DNA from: Nitrospirota bacterium | Lineage (GTDB): Bacteria > Nitrospirota > Nitrospiria > Nitrospirales > Nitrospiraceae | Direction of reading: 5' to 3' | Length of the DNA: 64,000 bases | Assembly: GCA_030684575.1 (NCBI GenBank) | Contig: JAUXVD010000009.1 | Coordinates: 1-64,000, forward strand | Part shown: one piece after another, positions 17,558 through 26,295 of the stretch | How positions within the stretch are numbered: position 1 is the stretch's first letter | Layout: every line of letters starts with the position of its first letter | Translations under genes and position numbers: made by a program | Notes under the pieces: model-generated | Databases searched by the model: none | Told to the model about the DNA's origin: nothing | Seen by the model: only the letters and a program-made list of their open reading frames with translations

Positions 17558-18249
17558 GCCCTCGTCGCAGGATATGTTTCGACTCCGTTGGCGGTGCCCA
17601 CGATGAGCAGATCTGTTCGTCCCACAAAGAGTCCGGTCTCGACGACGCCTGGAATGAGGTTCAGAGCGATCTCCAGTTCTCGCGGATTGTCGATCCGTGG
17701 GAGATGGACATCCAGAATCACGTGGCCTGCTTCCGTATTGAAGGGCGCTCCGTCCCGTTCACGAAGTACCACCGGGCTCTTCGTCAGGGCTTCGATTTCT
17801 CTGGCCGTACTGCCCCAGCCGAAGGGGATGACCTCGACCGGAAGAGGGAATGATCCACCCAATACCGGCACTCGCTTGGTCTGATCCACCAACACGATGA
17901 ACTGTTTGGCCGACGCCGCCACAATCTTTTCCTTCAGGAGCGCGCCGCCGCCGCCCTTGATGAGATTGAAGCCGGGGTCGACCTGGTCCGCCCCATCGAT
18001 CGCCACATCGATCACCCAGGCATGATCGGCATCGATGAGCGTAATGCCCTGTTGCTTGGCGAGCGTGGCCGTTTCCTTGGACGTGGGCACTCCACGAAGT
18101 CTCATGCCCGCACGAACCTTAGCCCCCAGTGCGACGATCATATGTTTCGCCGTTGAACCGGTCCCGAGTCCCACGACCATTCCATCACGGACATATTCAA
18201 CGGCAGCCAGCGCCGCCGCCCGTTTCAGCGAATCGAGATCTGTGGCCAT
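17554..18249 (-). CDS. rpiA: Ribose-5-phosphate isomerase A
   Basis: 231 aa, the usual RpiA length. Phosphate-binding GLGTGSTAKH (27-36), IDGADQVDPGFNLIKGGGGALLKEK and the segment VVLRERDGAPF are characteristic. It interconverts ribose 5-phosphate and ribulose 5-phosphate in the cytosolic pentose-phosphate pathway. The start overlaps the glk stop (TAATG) and its stop overlaps the aminopeptidase start, so translation is coupled on both sides. Confidence 0.96.
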   Translation of the reverse strand: MATDLDSLKRAAALAAVEYVRDGMVVGLGTGSTAKHMIVALGAKVRAGMRLRGVPTSKETATLAKQQGITLIDADHAWVIDVAIDGADQVDPGFNLIKGGGGALLKEKIVAASAKQFIVLVDQTKRVPVLGGSFPLPVEVIPFGWGSTAREIEALTKSPVVLRERDGAPFNTEAGHVILDVHLPRIDNPRELEIALNLIPGVVETGLFVGRTDLLIVGTANGVETYPATRA

Positions 18250-19319
18250 TATGCGGTCTGCCGTGCGAGGTGGGCTGCAAATGCGGCGGCGCCGAGCAAG
18301 GCCGTATGTTGGTTCATCACCACTTTGACCGGAATTGAACTCATCAAACGCTTGTAGCGGCCCTTATTGGTAAACGACTTCATAAACGTACCGTCCTTGA
18401 GTTTCGCAAGCAGCTTCGGTGCGATGCCACCGCCTAAATAGACGCCGTTGAGCGACATGGCTTTCAGCGCAAGATTGCCGGCTTCGGCACCGTAGATAGA
18501 GGCAAACAGATCGAGTGCCTGCTTGGCGATTTCCGCCTGGCCTTTGAGCCCGGCTGCTGCAATCACCGCCGCCGGGTCACCGGCTTTGATTTGCTCTGAG
18601 AGCCAGGTGGGCTCGTTCTTCCTGCTGTCACGAACATAGTCATAGATGGCATGCAGGCCTGGTCCTGACAGCACCCGCTCGTAACTGACGTGCATGTAAT
18701 GGCCACGCAGATGGTGCAGGAGTCCGATCTCGTTATCGTTATTCGGCGCAAAGTCCGCATGACCGCCTTCCGACGGCATCGGTTGATAGCGGGAGCCGTT
18801 CCAGAAGAGGATCGCTTCACCCAATCCGGTTCCCGCGGCAATCAGGGCAAGTGCCTGATTGTGAGGCGGGGGAGTTCCGGCATTCAGCACTTCGACTTCG
18901 TCCGCTCGGAGCAGCAAGATGCCGTGGGCCATAGCTTCGAGATCGTTGAGGAGCCGCACGTTCGGGATCTCGAAACGTTTCGCCAGCACTGCGCCATCGA
19001 CTACCCACGGGAGGTTGGTCGTTTGGCAATGGTTCTGAATGACGGGTCCGGCAATACCGAAACATGCCGCCTCGATCTTCAGTGGTACCTCCGCTGGACG
19101 CTCTCCTTCTGGTTCGGCATCGCCGTCCTTCTCGGCTTCGTATTCGTCGATCGGTGTCGGAGGTTTCGGAGGGACAAGAAATTCCGTGAGCATGTCCTCA
19201 AGGCAGGTGTAGTCAGCACTGTGAAACGACTCTAGTCGGACAGGATCGACGCGGTCCTTCTTCCAGTCGTACAACGCTAAGTGAGTTTTCGTGCCCCCAA
19301 TATCACCGGCTACAATCAT
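18249..19319 (-). CDS. glk: Glucokinase
   Basis: 356 aa, with the ROK/Glk phosphate-1 motif GDIGGTKTHLALYDW at the N-terminus, an inserted acidic loop (about 55-80), LLNDLEAMAHGI and an AAGTGLGEA adenosine motif. It phosphorylates glucose to glucose 6-phosphate. It is slightly longer than Escherichia coli Glk because of the acidic loop. It lies 24 bases after pgl and overlaps rpiA, within a gene set that routes hexose phosphate to the pentose pathway. Confidence 0.92.
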   Translation of the reverse strand: MIVAGDIGGTKTHLALYDWKKDRVDPVRLESFHSADYTCLEDMLTEFLVPPKPPTPIDEYEAEKDGDAEPEGERPAEVPLKIEAACFGIAGPVIQNHCQTTNLPWVVDGAVLAKRFEIPNVRLLNDLEAMAHGILLLRADEVEVLNAGTPPPHNQALALIAAGTGLGEAILFWNGSRYQPMPSEGGHADFAPNNDNEIGLLHHLRGHYMHVSYERVLSGPGLHAIYDYVRDSRKNEPTWLSEQIKAGDPAAVIAAAGLKGQAEIAKQALDLFASIYGAEAGNLALKAMSLNGVYLGGGIAPKLLAKLKDGTFMKSFTNKGRYKRLMSSIPVKVVMNQHTALLGAAAFAAHLARQTA

Positions 19320-19343
19320 CGAGTCCTCATGTGGAATCGTCCG

Positions 19344-20102
19344 CTATCGATCCATCGAAAGTTCCTCGGCAGCCGCTTGATCGAGAAGCCAGACAAGGCG
19401 CCCCTCTTCTGGCCTGACCAACGAAGCCGGGAGCTGTCTTTCAGACTCGGTCTTCGGATCGAGTATGGCTCTCACGACTCCGGCTTTGCCGGCTCCCGCG
19501 ACGAGAAACAGTATCACACTCGCCCGGTTGATCACACCTAGGGTCATGGTTAATCTGGTCGGTGGATCGTTCGGAGATTGGGTGACTGCAATTACACGTT
19601 GACGGTCCTGCACAGGTGGTGTTCCGGGAAAGAGAGAAGCCGTATGGCCATCCTCTCCCAACCCTAAGAGGATAAGATCCAAGCGTGGCTGAGTCTGGGC
19701 TGTCGTCTTGGTCGCGCGCCTCAGCTGCTGTTCATATTCAAAGGCCGCCGCCTGCGGGTCAGGTGATTCCCCTGCCATACGATAGATCTGTGCGGGCGCA
19801 ATGTGCAGAGGAGTGAACAACGTGTTGTGCGCGAGCGCGTAGTTACTTCGAGGGTCACCTGGAAGGACGCACCGTTCGTCGCTGAAGAAAAATACGGTTC
19901 TGGACCAATCGAATCGCCCGGCGTACGAGGGGGAGGTAAGCGCCCGATACAGAGCTTCCGGCGTCTTGCCACCGGAGAGTGCGATGAGGAACTCTCCCTT
20001 CGCGCGAATAGCCTCTTGACCCACCGCTTGCACAAACTCTGCTGCTGCGAGAGCCCAGGTGTGGCTGTTCTCTGAGATGCGGATGTCGGGGACGGCAGGC
20101 AT
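19344..20102 (-). CDS. pgl: 6-phosphogluconolactonase
   Basis: 252 aa of the DevB/SOL family, with LSGGKTPEALYRAL near residue 44, FFFSDERCVLPGDPRSNY and LGLGEDGHTASLFPGTPP. It hydrolyses 6-phosphogluconolactone in the oxidative pentose-phosphate pathway. It starts one base after the pgi stop and is followed by glk. The partner dehydrogenases (zwf, gnd) are not in the window. Confidence 0.94.
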   Translation of the reverse strand: MPAVPDIRISENSHTWALAAAEFVQAVGQEAIRAKGEFLIALSGGKTPEALYRALTSPSYAGRFDWSRTVFFFSDERCVLPGDPRSNYALAHNTLFTPLHIAPAQIYRMAGESPDPQAAAFEYEQQLRRATKTTAQTQPRLDLILLGLGEDGHTASLFPGTPPVQDRQRVIAVTQSPNDPPTRLTMTLGVINRASVILFLVAGAGKAGVVRAILDPKTESERQLPASLVRPEEGRLVWLLDQAAAEELSMDR

Positions 20103-20103
20103 C

Positions 20104-21798
20104 TTACTTCTTACGGACGCGGCCGGATCGGGTTATGGAGGAACGGCCTGATGGAGCGCGAAGCGCAAGGGATTTCGTGAGCGCCTGTATCGTGGCAATC
20201 GGGTTTTTGCCCAAAGGCAGGACGATGGCTTGTCGATCGTGCGCCTGCAGCGCCTGTATGTCGCCGGCTGCCTGCGCGCGAGCGAGGGTGCCAAAGGTCA
20301 CGGCTGCTCCCGGGATCGCCATATCGGGACTCATCTGGTCCATGAGCTGCAGAAACACTCCGCTATCTGGGCCTCCTTTATGAAGCTGGCCTGTCGAGTG
20401 GAGATAGCGCGGTCCATACCCAGCCGTCGTGGTCACATGGTGACGGGAGACGAGCATTCTCCGCAGCGAACGAATGGCCTGCTCCATCTTGAGCGAAGGA
20501 GTCGTATAGGCCAAGATCGCGACATAGACACCAGGATGGCATTGACGCTGCAACTGTATCGCAGCTTTCGCCGGAGTGACGGTGACCTGTTTCGGTAACT
20601 TGCCGGTAGACTCGATTATTTTCAGCACGCGGGCGGTGTTGTCTTTACTTTCCTGGACATTCGGTTGATCGAACGGGTGAATGCCCAACAGATGGCCTGC
20701 AACGGCTGTGGCAACTTCCCATCGGAAAAACTCTGTCGCGAGATCGTAACGGTCTTTGAGCGTGAACGTCAGGACCGGATGTCCCTGTCGCGCGAGTTTG
20801 GCGACCTGCTGGTCGAGCGGCCGATTGAGATCGTTTTTGAGCCGGAGATACACGAAGAGTCGGTCGGTGCCATAGGCGGTCGGGGAGACGATTGGTTCAT
20901 GTGCAACGGGGATCAGGCCGGTTCCTTCCTTGCCCGTGCTTTCCGCGAGAAGCTGCTCCGCCCATAAACCAAATGCCGAGATCTGGGGTGAGGTGATGAG
21001 TGTGACTTTGTTTCGTCCCGCTTGGGCGAGTGCGGCCATCGTCGCGCCAAGGTCGGCGCCGGGGTTGTGTTCGAGCGGGGACTGAACATGGCAGACTCGA
21101 GCCATCATTGCAGCACGTGCCAGCAACTCTGCCACATCGATCCCCATCAACGCCGCCGGGACTAATCCGAAATAGGACAGAACCGAGTACCTCCCACCGA
21201 TGTCCGGAGGACTGGTAAAGGTGCGCAGGAACTGATGCTCCGTTGCGAGTGTTTCTAACCCCGTGCCCGGATCGGTAATGGCGATAAATTGTTTCCCGCC
21301 TTGATGGCCGGTGGTTTTCTGCACAAGATCCCAAAAGTGGGCGAAGAGGGACATGACCTCGATCGTTCCGCCGGACTTGCTCGCGAGGATGAACAGACTT
21401 CGAGCAGGGTCGATCGCCTTCGTGACCTGTCCAATCCATCCCGGGACGGTGGAGTCGAGGACCCACAGACGCGGAAAGCCACGGCCTGATCCAAACGAAG
21501 CCCGCAACACTTCCGGCCCCAAACTGCTGCCACCCATTCCCAGCAGGACGACATCGCGGATACCGCGCTGCTTCACCGAGTTTGCGAAAACCCGCAATTC
21601 CTCGGTTCGGTCTTTCATCTCGTCGATGACGGTCAGCCAGCCGAGACGATTGGTGATGTCGGTAGGGTCTTGTTTCCAGAGTCGATGGTCTCGCGCCCAG
21701 AGTCGCTCGACCGCATGGCTGGCAGTGAGCCGTACCTGTGCCGCAGCAACCAGGGATTGCAGATCTAAGGAAAACGATCGATCAGTCTTACCCTTCAT
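20104..21798 (-). CDS. pgi: Glucose-6-phosphate isomerase
   Basis: 564 aa from ATG 21798, which has GGAAGGGG upstream; a longer frame from 21843 lacks a ribosome-binding site. GMGGSSLGPEVLRASFG, ILASKSGGTIEVMS, ITDPGTGLETLA and FDQPNVQESK mark the SIS-type PGI fold. It interconverts glucose 6-phosphate and fructose 6-phosphate. The form resembles the isomerase half of transaldolase/PGI fusions; here the transaldolase half is absent. Confidence 0.92.
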   Translation of the reverse strand: MKGKTDRSFSLDLQSLVAAAQVRLTASHAVERLWARDHRLWKQDPTDITNRLGWLTVIDEMKDRTEELRVFANSVKQRGIRDVVLLGMGGSSLGPEVLRASFGSGRGFPRLWVLDSTVPGWIGQVTKAIDPARSLFILASKSGGTIEVMSLFAHFWDLVQKTTGHQGGKQFIAITDPGTGLETLATEHQFLRTFTSPPDIGGRYSVLSYFGLVPAALMGIDVAELLARAAMMARVCHVQSPLEHNPGADLGATMAALAQAGRNKVTLITSPQISAFGLWAEQLLAESTGKEGTGLIPVAHEPIVSPTAYGTDRLFVYLRLKNDLNRPLDQQVAKLARQGHPVLTFTLKDRYDLATEFFRWEVATAVAGHLLGIHPFDQPNVQESKDNTARVLKIIESTGKLPKQVTVTPAKAAIQLQRQCHPGVYVAILAYTTPSLKMEQAIRSLRRMLVSRHHVTTTAGYGPRYLHSTGQLHKGGPDSGVFLQLMDQMSPDMAIPGAAVTFGTLARAQAAGDIQALQAHDRQAIVLPLGKNPIATIQALTKSLALRAPSGRSSITRSGRVRKK

Positions 21799-21857
21799 GA
21801 CACCCCTTCCGTACATCTTAGATATCGGATGAGTGAAACACAAACATAAGACCTCTC

Positions 21858-22499
21858 CTATGGCGTCATGGATCGACGGACAAGAAAGGGCATGCCTTCG
21901 ACCACCGTCCAGGCGAGAGATTGTGCATGCTCGTGAGACACAGTGAGATCAAGGGAAGGGGGAGACAGAGTCGGGTCTCCCGTCCTCAGCATCTTTCCCC
22001 AGACTGTGAGCCTCCGCCACCATGCGCGCCCTCGTTGCATGGTCCATTGCCAGGGATCGCCATCGGCATTCGAGAATACGAGGATCTTCATCGGGGGCGA
22101 AAATAGCAGTGTAAACGTTGTCGGCATATCCCCAAGTGAGATGGGCTCCTGTTCTGCTTCGGCCGTGGGATCAATTTTTCGACGATTCACTGGAGGACGT
22201 TCGCGCAGTCGGTATGCAGTCATAAATTGATCGAGGTGTGAGGCCGACCAACTTTCGATTGGAATGCGGTGGAGTTCGACGCCCCGGCCCTTGATCAGGA
22301 TGACGTTGGACGCGAGGTCAATGAACACATAGGTCTGTGGCCTGGACGCAAGCTTGATCTCTTCTTCTAACACGCGGGTGGCTTCTTGGAGCGCGACGGG
22401 ATCGGTTCTGTCTACTGTAGGGGTTACGTCTGGTTCTACCGCCCAGCTTATCGTCGTAAGGGATAGGAAAATGGAGAGTCCTGCGCAGAGAAAAATCAT
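21858..22499 (-). CDS. L,D-transpeptidase-like exported protein lacking the catalytic motif
   Basis: 213 aa. It has an N-terminal signal peptide (about 1-20, ending ISWA). Residues about 52-75 (YVFIDLASNVILIKG) align by eye with the YkuD N-terminal strand of the neighbouring enzyme (YILVDTARNHLYIKR). The His/S-H-G-C-x-R catalytic motif is missing, and the C-terminal half is unrelated. It may be a degenerate paralogue or a non-catalytic partner of the two transpeptidases directly upstream (27-base gap). Confidence 0.65.
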   Translation of the reverse strand: MIFLCAGLSIFLSLTTISWAVEPDVTPTVDRTDPVALQEATRVLEEEIKLASRPQTYVFIDLASNVILIKGRGVELHRIPIESWSASHLDQFMTAYRLRERPPVNRRKIDPTAEAEQEPISLGDMPTTFTLLFSPPMKILVFSNADGDPWQWTMQRGRAWWRRLTVWGKMLRTGDPTLSPPSLDLTVSHEHAQSLAWTVVEGMPFLVRRSMTP

Positions 22500-22526
22500 A
22501 GGGGGACTGCGCCAGTGCGAGGACGG

Positions 22527-23159
22527 TTAGAAAATCAAGATCGGTGTGCCGACCTTGGCAAGCCGATACACACTTCTTAGATCGTCGTCGTTGAGTCGAA
22601 TACAGCCATGCGTCACATTTTTCCCAAGGAGGCGGGTATAGAGCGTGCCATGGATAAAATAGCCCTTCCCGAATCCGAGGGCATATTCGCCGAGCACTCC
22701 AGATTCAAGACGGTCGGCTTGACTCTTGGGGACTTCGAGTCCTTCTTCAATAAAAGCCCAGTCGGGCTTCACCCAGACGGGGTTGGTCAATTTAGATTGT
22801 ACGGTAAATTCTCCCCGAGGTGTATCGAAGATCCACTGTCCTTTTGAATCGCCAGGCTTATCGAGAATCGTGCCGCTGCCTGTGGAAGCCAATGCATCCA
22901 ACAGCACCTGGTCACCCCGTTTGATATAGAGATGATTCCTGGCCGTATCGACGAGAATATAGGGTTGCGTCGGCATTAACTGGGTCAGCTGTTTGACGAG
23001 CGTCTTATAGCGCGCTTGGAGTGCCTGAGAACCAGCATGGTCGAACGCGGTGAGCTGAATGGTTACCGCATCCGACTGCGGCAAGCCGCTGCTCTGCACA
23101 AGGGTGACGAGGAAGAGGCTCATCACGACAGACCACAGAGACAGGAGGACGCGCTTCAT
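22527..23159 (-). CDS. L,D-transpeptidase (YkuD)
   Basis: 210 aa with a signal peptide (about 1-24). The YkuD domain is complete: His170 (YFIHGTLY) and the catalytic THGCIRL with His184, Cys186 and Arg188. It makes 3-3 crosslinks in peptidoglycan or attaches proteins to it in the periplasm. It lies 9 bases after the larger transpeptidase gene and is the canonical member of the trio. The C-terminus ends in VGTPILIF, typical of the fold. Confidence 0.93.
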   Translation of the reverse strand: MKRVLLSLWSVVMSLFLVTLVQSSGLPQSDAVTIQLTAFDHAGSQALQARYKTLVKQLTQLMPTQPYILVDTARNHLYIKRGDQVLLDALASTGSGTILDKPGDSKGQWIFDTPRGEFTVQSKLTNPVWVKPDWAFIEEGLEVPKSQADRLESGVLGEYALGFGKGYFIHGTLYTRLLGKNVTHGCIRLNDDDLRSVYRLAKVGTPILIF

Positions 23160-23168
23160 GGATCCGCC

Positions 23169-24317
23169 TCAGGTTTCTTTTCTTTGCACACCGAGTATCT
23201 CTAAGGTTTGTGCCACAGAGTTCTGCTCATGTAAGGCTCCGACGATAGTCACCGGCGTTCCCTTCTCGACCCGATCAAAGAGGAGGACCATCTGCGGATT
23301 GTCGAGCATGACGCACCCCAGAGTTTGGGCCATCAATTCGTTCTCGACTCCGTGGATTTCGATTTGCCCCCCGATCGCTCGCGATGCCGGGATCTGTCCC
23401 GTCTTCTGTTCGATCCGGTAACGGCGTCGATCCTCTTCGTTGGGATAGTCGAGCACCAAGGCACGATAAAACTGAGTCTGCCCCTGTCCGCGCTTATTGC
23501 TGACCCGATACCGGCCTTCCGGGGTAGCACCGTCGCCCTGGTATCGTTTCTCTCGAATGCCATTAAATCCAAGGCGGACGGGATAGGATACCATTTTTTG
23601 CCCGTTTCTATAGAGGGTCAAGACTCGATCGGCCTTGTTCACCACAATAGCCGAGGCTCGATGGATGCGTGACCAGGTGATGGTGTCCTTGGCCATCTGC
23701 TGCCAGCCAACGATTTGATCCCGATTGGCATATCGCCCTAATTCATGACTCAACAAGACTGCTTGGGCAGCCAAATTCTGCGCAGCCCGGTCCGCTGCGT
23801 CCAGGGAGCGATCGTATTGCCCTTGCGCATAGAAGGCATGGGCCTGTTTCATGAGCAGATCGGTTTCGACAGGTTTTTGTCCCAGAACGAGCCGGCTATC
23901 AATGCCGCTGACCTGCAGGGTGATCATCCGTGACCGGTCCTCAACCTGCGCTATTTTGTTTTCAGCTGAATGGCGCAATGTTTCGCGCTCTTTTGTGAGG
24001 CGAGTAACCGTGTGGGCCCCTTCTTTTTGTAGCTGACGAAGAGCGATTTCTAAGTCATTGGGCTCCCAAGGCCATCGGATCAGATCTTCGTCGGCCTGAA
24101 CCCGACTTTTTAGCGCCATCCATTGGTGCGCAAACTGAGCATAGTCGTTGGGCGAAAACTCAGCCGCCCGTAGTTGCATTAAGTCTCGATCAATATTTTC
24201 GACCGCCTCGATCGCGTCTTGGGGCACAGCCTCTACGCAGCCGGGAAGCGAACCGGCTAATGCCAGTGCTCCCCACCCCAAGACGATCGATGTTACTCGT
24301 AGACCGTAACCAGGCAT
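23169..24317 (-). CDS. L,D-transpeptidase-family lipoprotein with variant catalytic motif
   Basis: 382 aa with lipobox LPGC (Cys27), a helical region rich in Asp, Gln and Arg (about 30-200), and a C-terminal YkuD-like domain. His322 (IEIHGVENEL) and Cys335 in TLGCVMLD are present, but the usual second His and Arg (SHGCxR) are replaced by Leu and Met. That relaxed pattern resembles YafK-type transpeptidases as I recall them. It is probably anchored to the outer membrane and acts on peptidoglycan. It is 15 bases after the DUF4398-like gene. Confidence 0.8.
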   Translation of the reverse strand: MPGYGLRVTSIVLGWGALALAGSLPGCVEAVPQDAIEAVENIDRDLMQLRAAEFSPNDYAQFAHQWMALKSRVQADEDLIRWPWEPNDLEIALRQLQKEGAHTVTRLTKERETLRHSAENKIAQVEDRSRMITLQVSGIDSRLVLGQKPVETDLLMKQAHAFYAQGQYDRSLDAADRAAQNLAAQAVLLSHELGRYANRDQIVGWQQMAKDTITWSRIHRASAIVVNKADRVLTLYRNGQKMVSYPVRLGFNGIREKRYQGDGATPEGRYRVSNKRGQGQTQFYRALVLDYPNEEDRRRYRIEQKTGQIPASRAIGGQIEIHGVENELMAQTLGCVMLDNPQMVLLFDRVEKGTPVTIVGALHEQNSVAQTLEILGVQRKET

Positions 24318-24332
24318 TATGATCAGTCTATC

Positions 24333-24950
24333 CTATTTCTTCTTCGCCGCCGCGGGTTTTCCTTTTCCGATCTTGGCAAGCGCTGCCTCGATTTCGTGCG
24401 AGACAGCCTGACTCTTCTCGTGAATGGCGACCGCCTTCGTTTGTGCGACCGGATAGTCTGCGGTGTCGATGGCCATTTGTACCTGATTGAGGGATGCCTT
24501 AAGAGCCTCAGCATCGGCCTTGATGGATTCCAATGCTGCGCGATCTTTTCCCGTAGGCGCTTTGGCAACTAACGCGAGTGTGGCCGCGACGGCCTCTTGG
24601 GCAACTTGTTGCGCTTGAAGTGCAGCGGCTTTGGCTTCGTCCTTTTTCTTAGTCGCCTCCGCTTTAAGTCGTTCCGCATCGCTCTTCGCTGCCACGGCAA
24701 GCTGTTCGACTTTGCCGTAGTCGCGGAATATTGCGAGTTTGCCGTCTTGATCGCTTACTTCTTTCTTGAGCGCGGCAAGTGAGCCTTGAACTTTGGCATA
24801 TTCGTCCGCGACATAGGTTGACGCGCCACTCTGTTGCGCGTCTGACACGGCTTTTTCTGCTGCCTCGATCTGTTCCGTCGGCGGCTTCGCACAGGCCGTG
24901 AGTATCAGAAGGGCGCACAGGACTGGTACCATCGTGGATCGTGAATTCAT
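24333..24950 (-). CDS. DUF4398-like lipoprotein
   Basis: 205 aa from ATG 24950, chosen because of the GAGGAGG ribosome-binding site. The signal ends in LTAC (Cys20), followed by KPPTEQIEAAEKAV, a typical DUF4398 start, and then an almost entirely helical, Ala/Lys/Glu-rich coiled coil to residue 200 with a Lys-rich tail. It is probably a periplasmic or outer-membrane-anchored coiled coil. It heads the nine-gene minus-strand run, directly before the transpeptidases, so an envelope scaffolding role is likely. Confidence 0.8.
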   Translation of the reverse strand: MNSRSTMVPVLCALLILTACAKPPTEQIEAAEKAVSDAQQSGASTYVADEYAKVQGSLAALKKEVSDQDGKLAIFRDYGKVEQLAVAAKSDAERLKAEATKKKDEAKAAALQAQQVAQEAVAATLALVAKAPTGKDRAALESIKADAEALKASLNQVQMAIDTADYPVAQTKAVAIHEKSQAVSHEIEAALAKIGKGKPAAAKKK

Positions 24951-25306
24951 GGTTTTTCTCCTCCTCAAGTTGCCGACCAATAGTCAGCATGTATGTGACG
25001 TTCGACTGCGGTCAATGCTTTTTGCATACAAGATGCTGAGAACCTTATTGAATTCGCAAGGGTAATGCCAGTGAATCCATGAAGATAGATGCTAAAAGTA
25101 TCAGCTCTTACAATGACTTGTGTATAACATGGTTATACAATTGCGAAATCATGGGGCGATCTAGCCCATACTTCAACAAAAGTGCCTCAATTATAATGTG
25201 TACCTAGCGAATACATAGCGGGATGACAACGCCTCCTTTTAATGAGATAGCGTACAGGCATTCATGCTTTTATTAAAAACCTGTCCGTTTCTGATACGCA
25301 AGGAGT
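24951..25306. other. Candidate chromosomal origin (oriC) region
   Basis: Non-coding and AT-rich relative to the neighbours. It contains TGTGTATAA (25119-25127), the reverse complement of the perfect DnaA box TTATACACA, and 6 bases away TTATACAAT (25133-25141, 7/9 match) in the opposite orientation. AT-rich tracts follow. Coding polarity changes here (a long minus-strand run to the left, plus-strand rpmH...parB to the right) and parS sites lie 6-7 kb away. There is no dnaA beside it. Two boxes alone are few for an origin, so this is a proposal. Confidence 0.4.
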
Positions 25307-25335
25307 TTGACAGGGTACAACCCCATCTCTATAAT
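25307..25335 (+). promoter_or_regulatory. Consensus sigma-70 promoter of rpmH
   Basis: Perfect TTGACA (25307-25312), a 17-base spacer and perfect TATAAT (25330-25335), leaving a leader of about 35 bases before the rpmH ATG. It is one of the best promoters in the window. Confidence 0.85.
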
Positions 25336-25377
25336 ACCCCGTTCGTCTGTGAGTCTTCTTAGGCAAGGAGTGAACGC

Positions 25378-25515
25378 ATGTCATTTACATCAGCGCAGCC
25401 ATCGAACCTCAAGAGAAAGCGTGAGCATGGATTCCGTAAACGGATGAGCACAAAAAATGGCCGTAGAGTCATTGCTCGTCGTCGCGCAAAGGGTCGAGCC
25501 CGCTTAACCGTATAG
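25378..25515 (+). CDS. rpmH: 50S ribosomal protein L34
   Basis: 45 aa, short and very basic, with the L34 signature [14 protein letters not shown], then TKNGRRVI and [11 protein letters not shown]. It is a structural protein of the large ribosomal subunit. An AAGGAG sits 7 bases upstream of the ATG. It is followed by rnpA, the almost universal neighbour near replication origins. Confidence 0.97.
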   Translation: MSFTSAQPSNLKRKREHGFRKRMSTKNGRRVIARRRAKGRARLTV

Positions 25516-25675
25516 GTTGACCAGAGCTCCAGCTCAGCTTTGCGAGGAATCTTGCCCCTCGGTACGTGTCCCAACACTGACGTTCCCGCTACAGGATGAC
25601 GGTAGGCGGTCATGATCGAGTCCGGAGATCTGGTCTCGAAATGGTATTCTTCTGCACCGTGGCCTTCGTCCCAGG

Positions 25676-26047
25676 ATGATCGTGATGTTACAGGGTGGAG
25701 GTGACAGGGCTCTATTCCTGAAGCGAAGCCGCGACATCGAATATGCCAAGAAGAACGGTCGTCGGATTTCGACCGCCTTCTTTAACATGATGATTTGCCC
25801 GACTGATGTCAGTGGGAGTCGTGTCGGTATTGTGGTGGGGAAACGATTCGGGGGAGCCGTGAGCCGAAATCGGGTCAAACGCCTGTTTCGAGAACTCACG
25901 CGCCACGTGCAAGGTCAATTGCTTCAGGGGCAATCCCTTGTGGTCTTCCCAAAGCGGGATTCGATTGTGCAGCCATTTGCTGTATTGAAAGAAGCATGGC
26001 TGTTGACACTCCAACGCCAACGGCTGCTGCGGACCCATGAGAACTAG
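25676..26047 (+). CDS. rnpA: Ribonuclease P protein component
   Basis: 123 aa. The RNA-binding helix [19 protein letters not shown] (the RNR motif) and the N-terminal [18 protein letters not shown] are diagnostic. It partners the RNase P RNA in tRNA 5' maturation. The first ATG at 25676 is used; no strong ribosome-binding site is seen, and coupling to rpmH is unlikely across 160 bases. It overlaps yidD by 11 bases. Confidence 0.94.
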   Translation: MIVMLQGGGDRALFLKRSRDIEYAKKNGRRISTAFFNMMICPTDVSGSRVGIVVGKRFGGAVSRNRVKRLFRELTRHVQGQLLQGQSLVVFPKRDSIVQPFAVLKEAWLLTLQRQRLLRTHEN

Positions 26048-26258
26048 TGTGCGCCAATGTTGCCTAACTCTGCTAGCTGGTTACCGCTATTGGGTTTCGC
26101 CGTTCCTGGGGCCTGCCTGCCGCTTCGATCCAACCTGTTCTGAATATGCGACTACGGCGATCGGTCGATACGGACCGCTCCGTGGCCTTAAGCTTGCGGT
26201 CTGCCGCCTCCTGAAGTGCCATCCGTTTCATCCCGGAGGAATAGACCCTGTGAAGTAA
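26037..26258 (+). CDS. yidD: Membrane protein insertion efficiency factor YidD
   Basis: 73 aa with the family core [27 protein letters not shown] and the C-terminal [12 protein letters not shown]. It assists YidC in inserting inner-membrane proteins. It overlaps the rnpA 3' end and precedes yidC, the conserved order. Confidence 0.96.
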   Translation: MRTSVRQCCLTLLAGYRYWVSPFLGPACRFDPTCSEYATTAIGRYGPLRGLKLAVCRLLKCHPFHPGGIDPVK

Positions 26259-26295
26259 CAGGATCTTGATCGTTCACATCGGATACTAATTGGTC

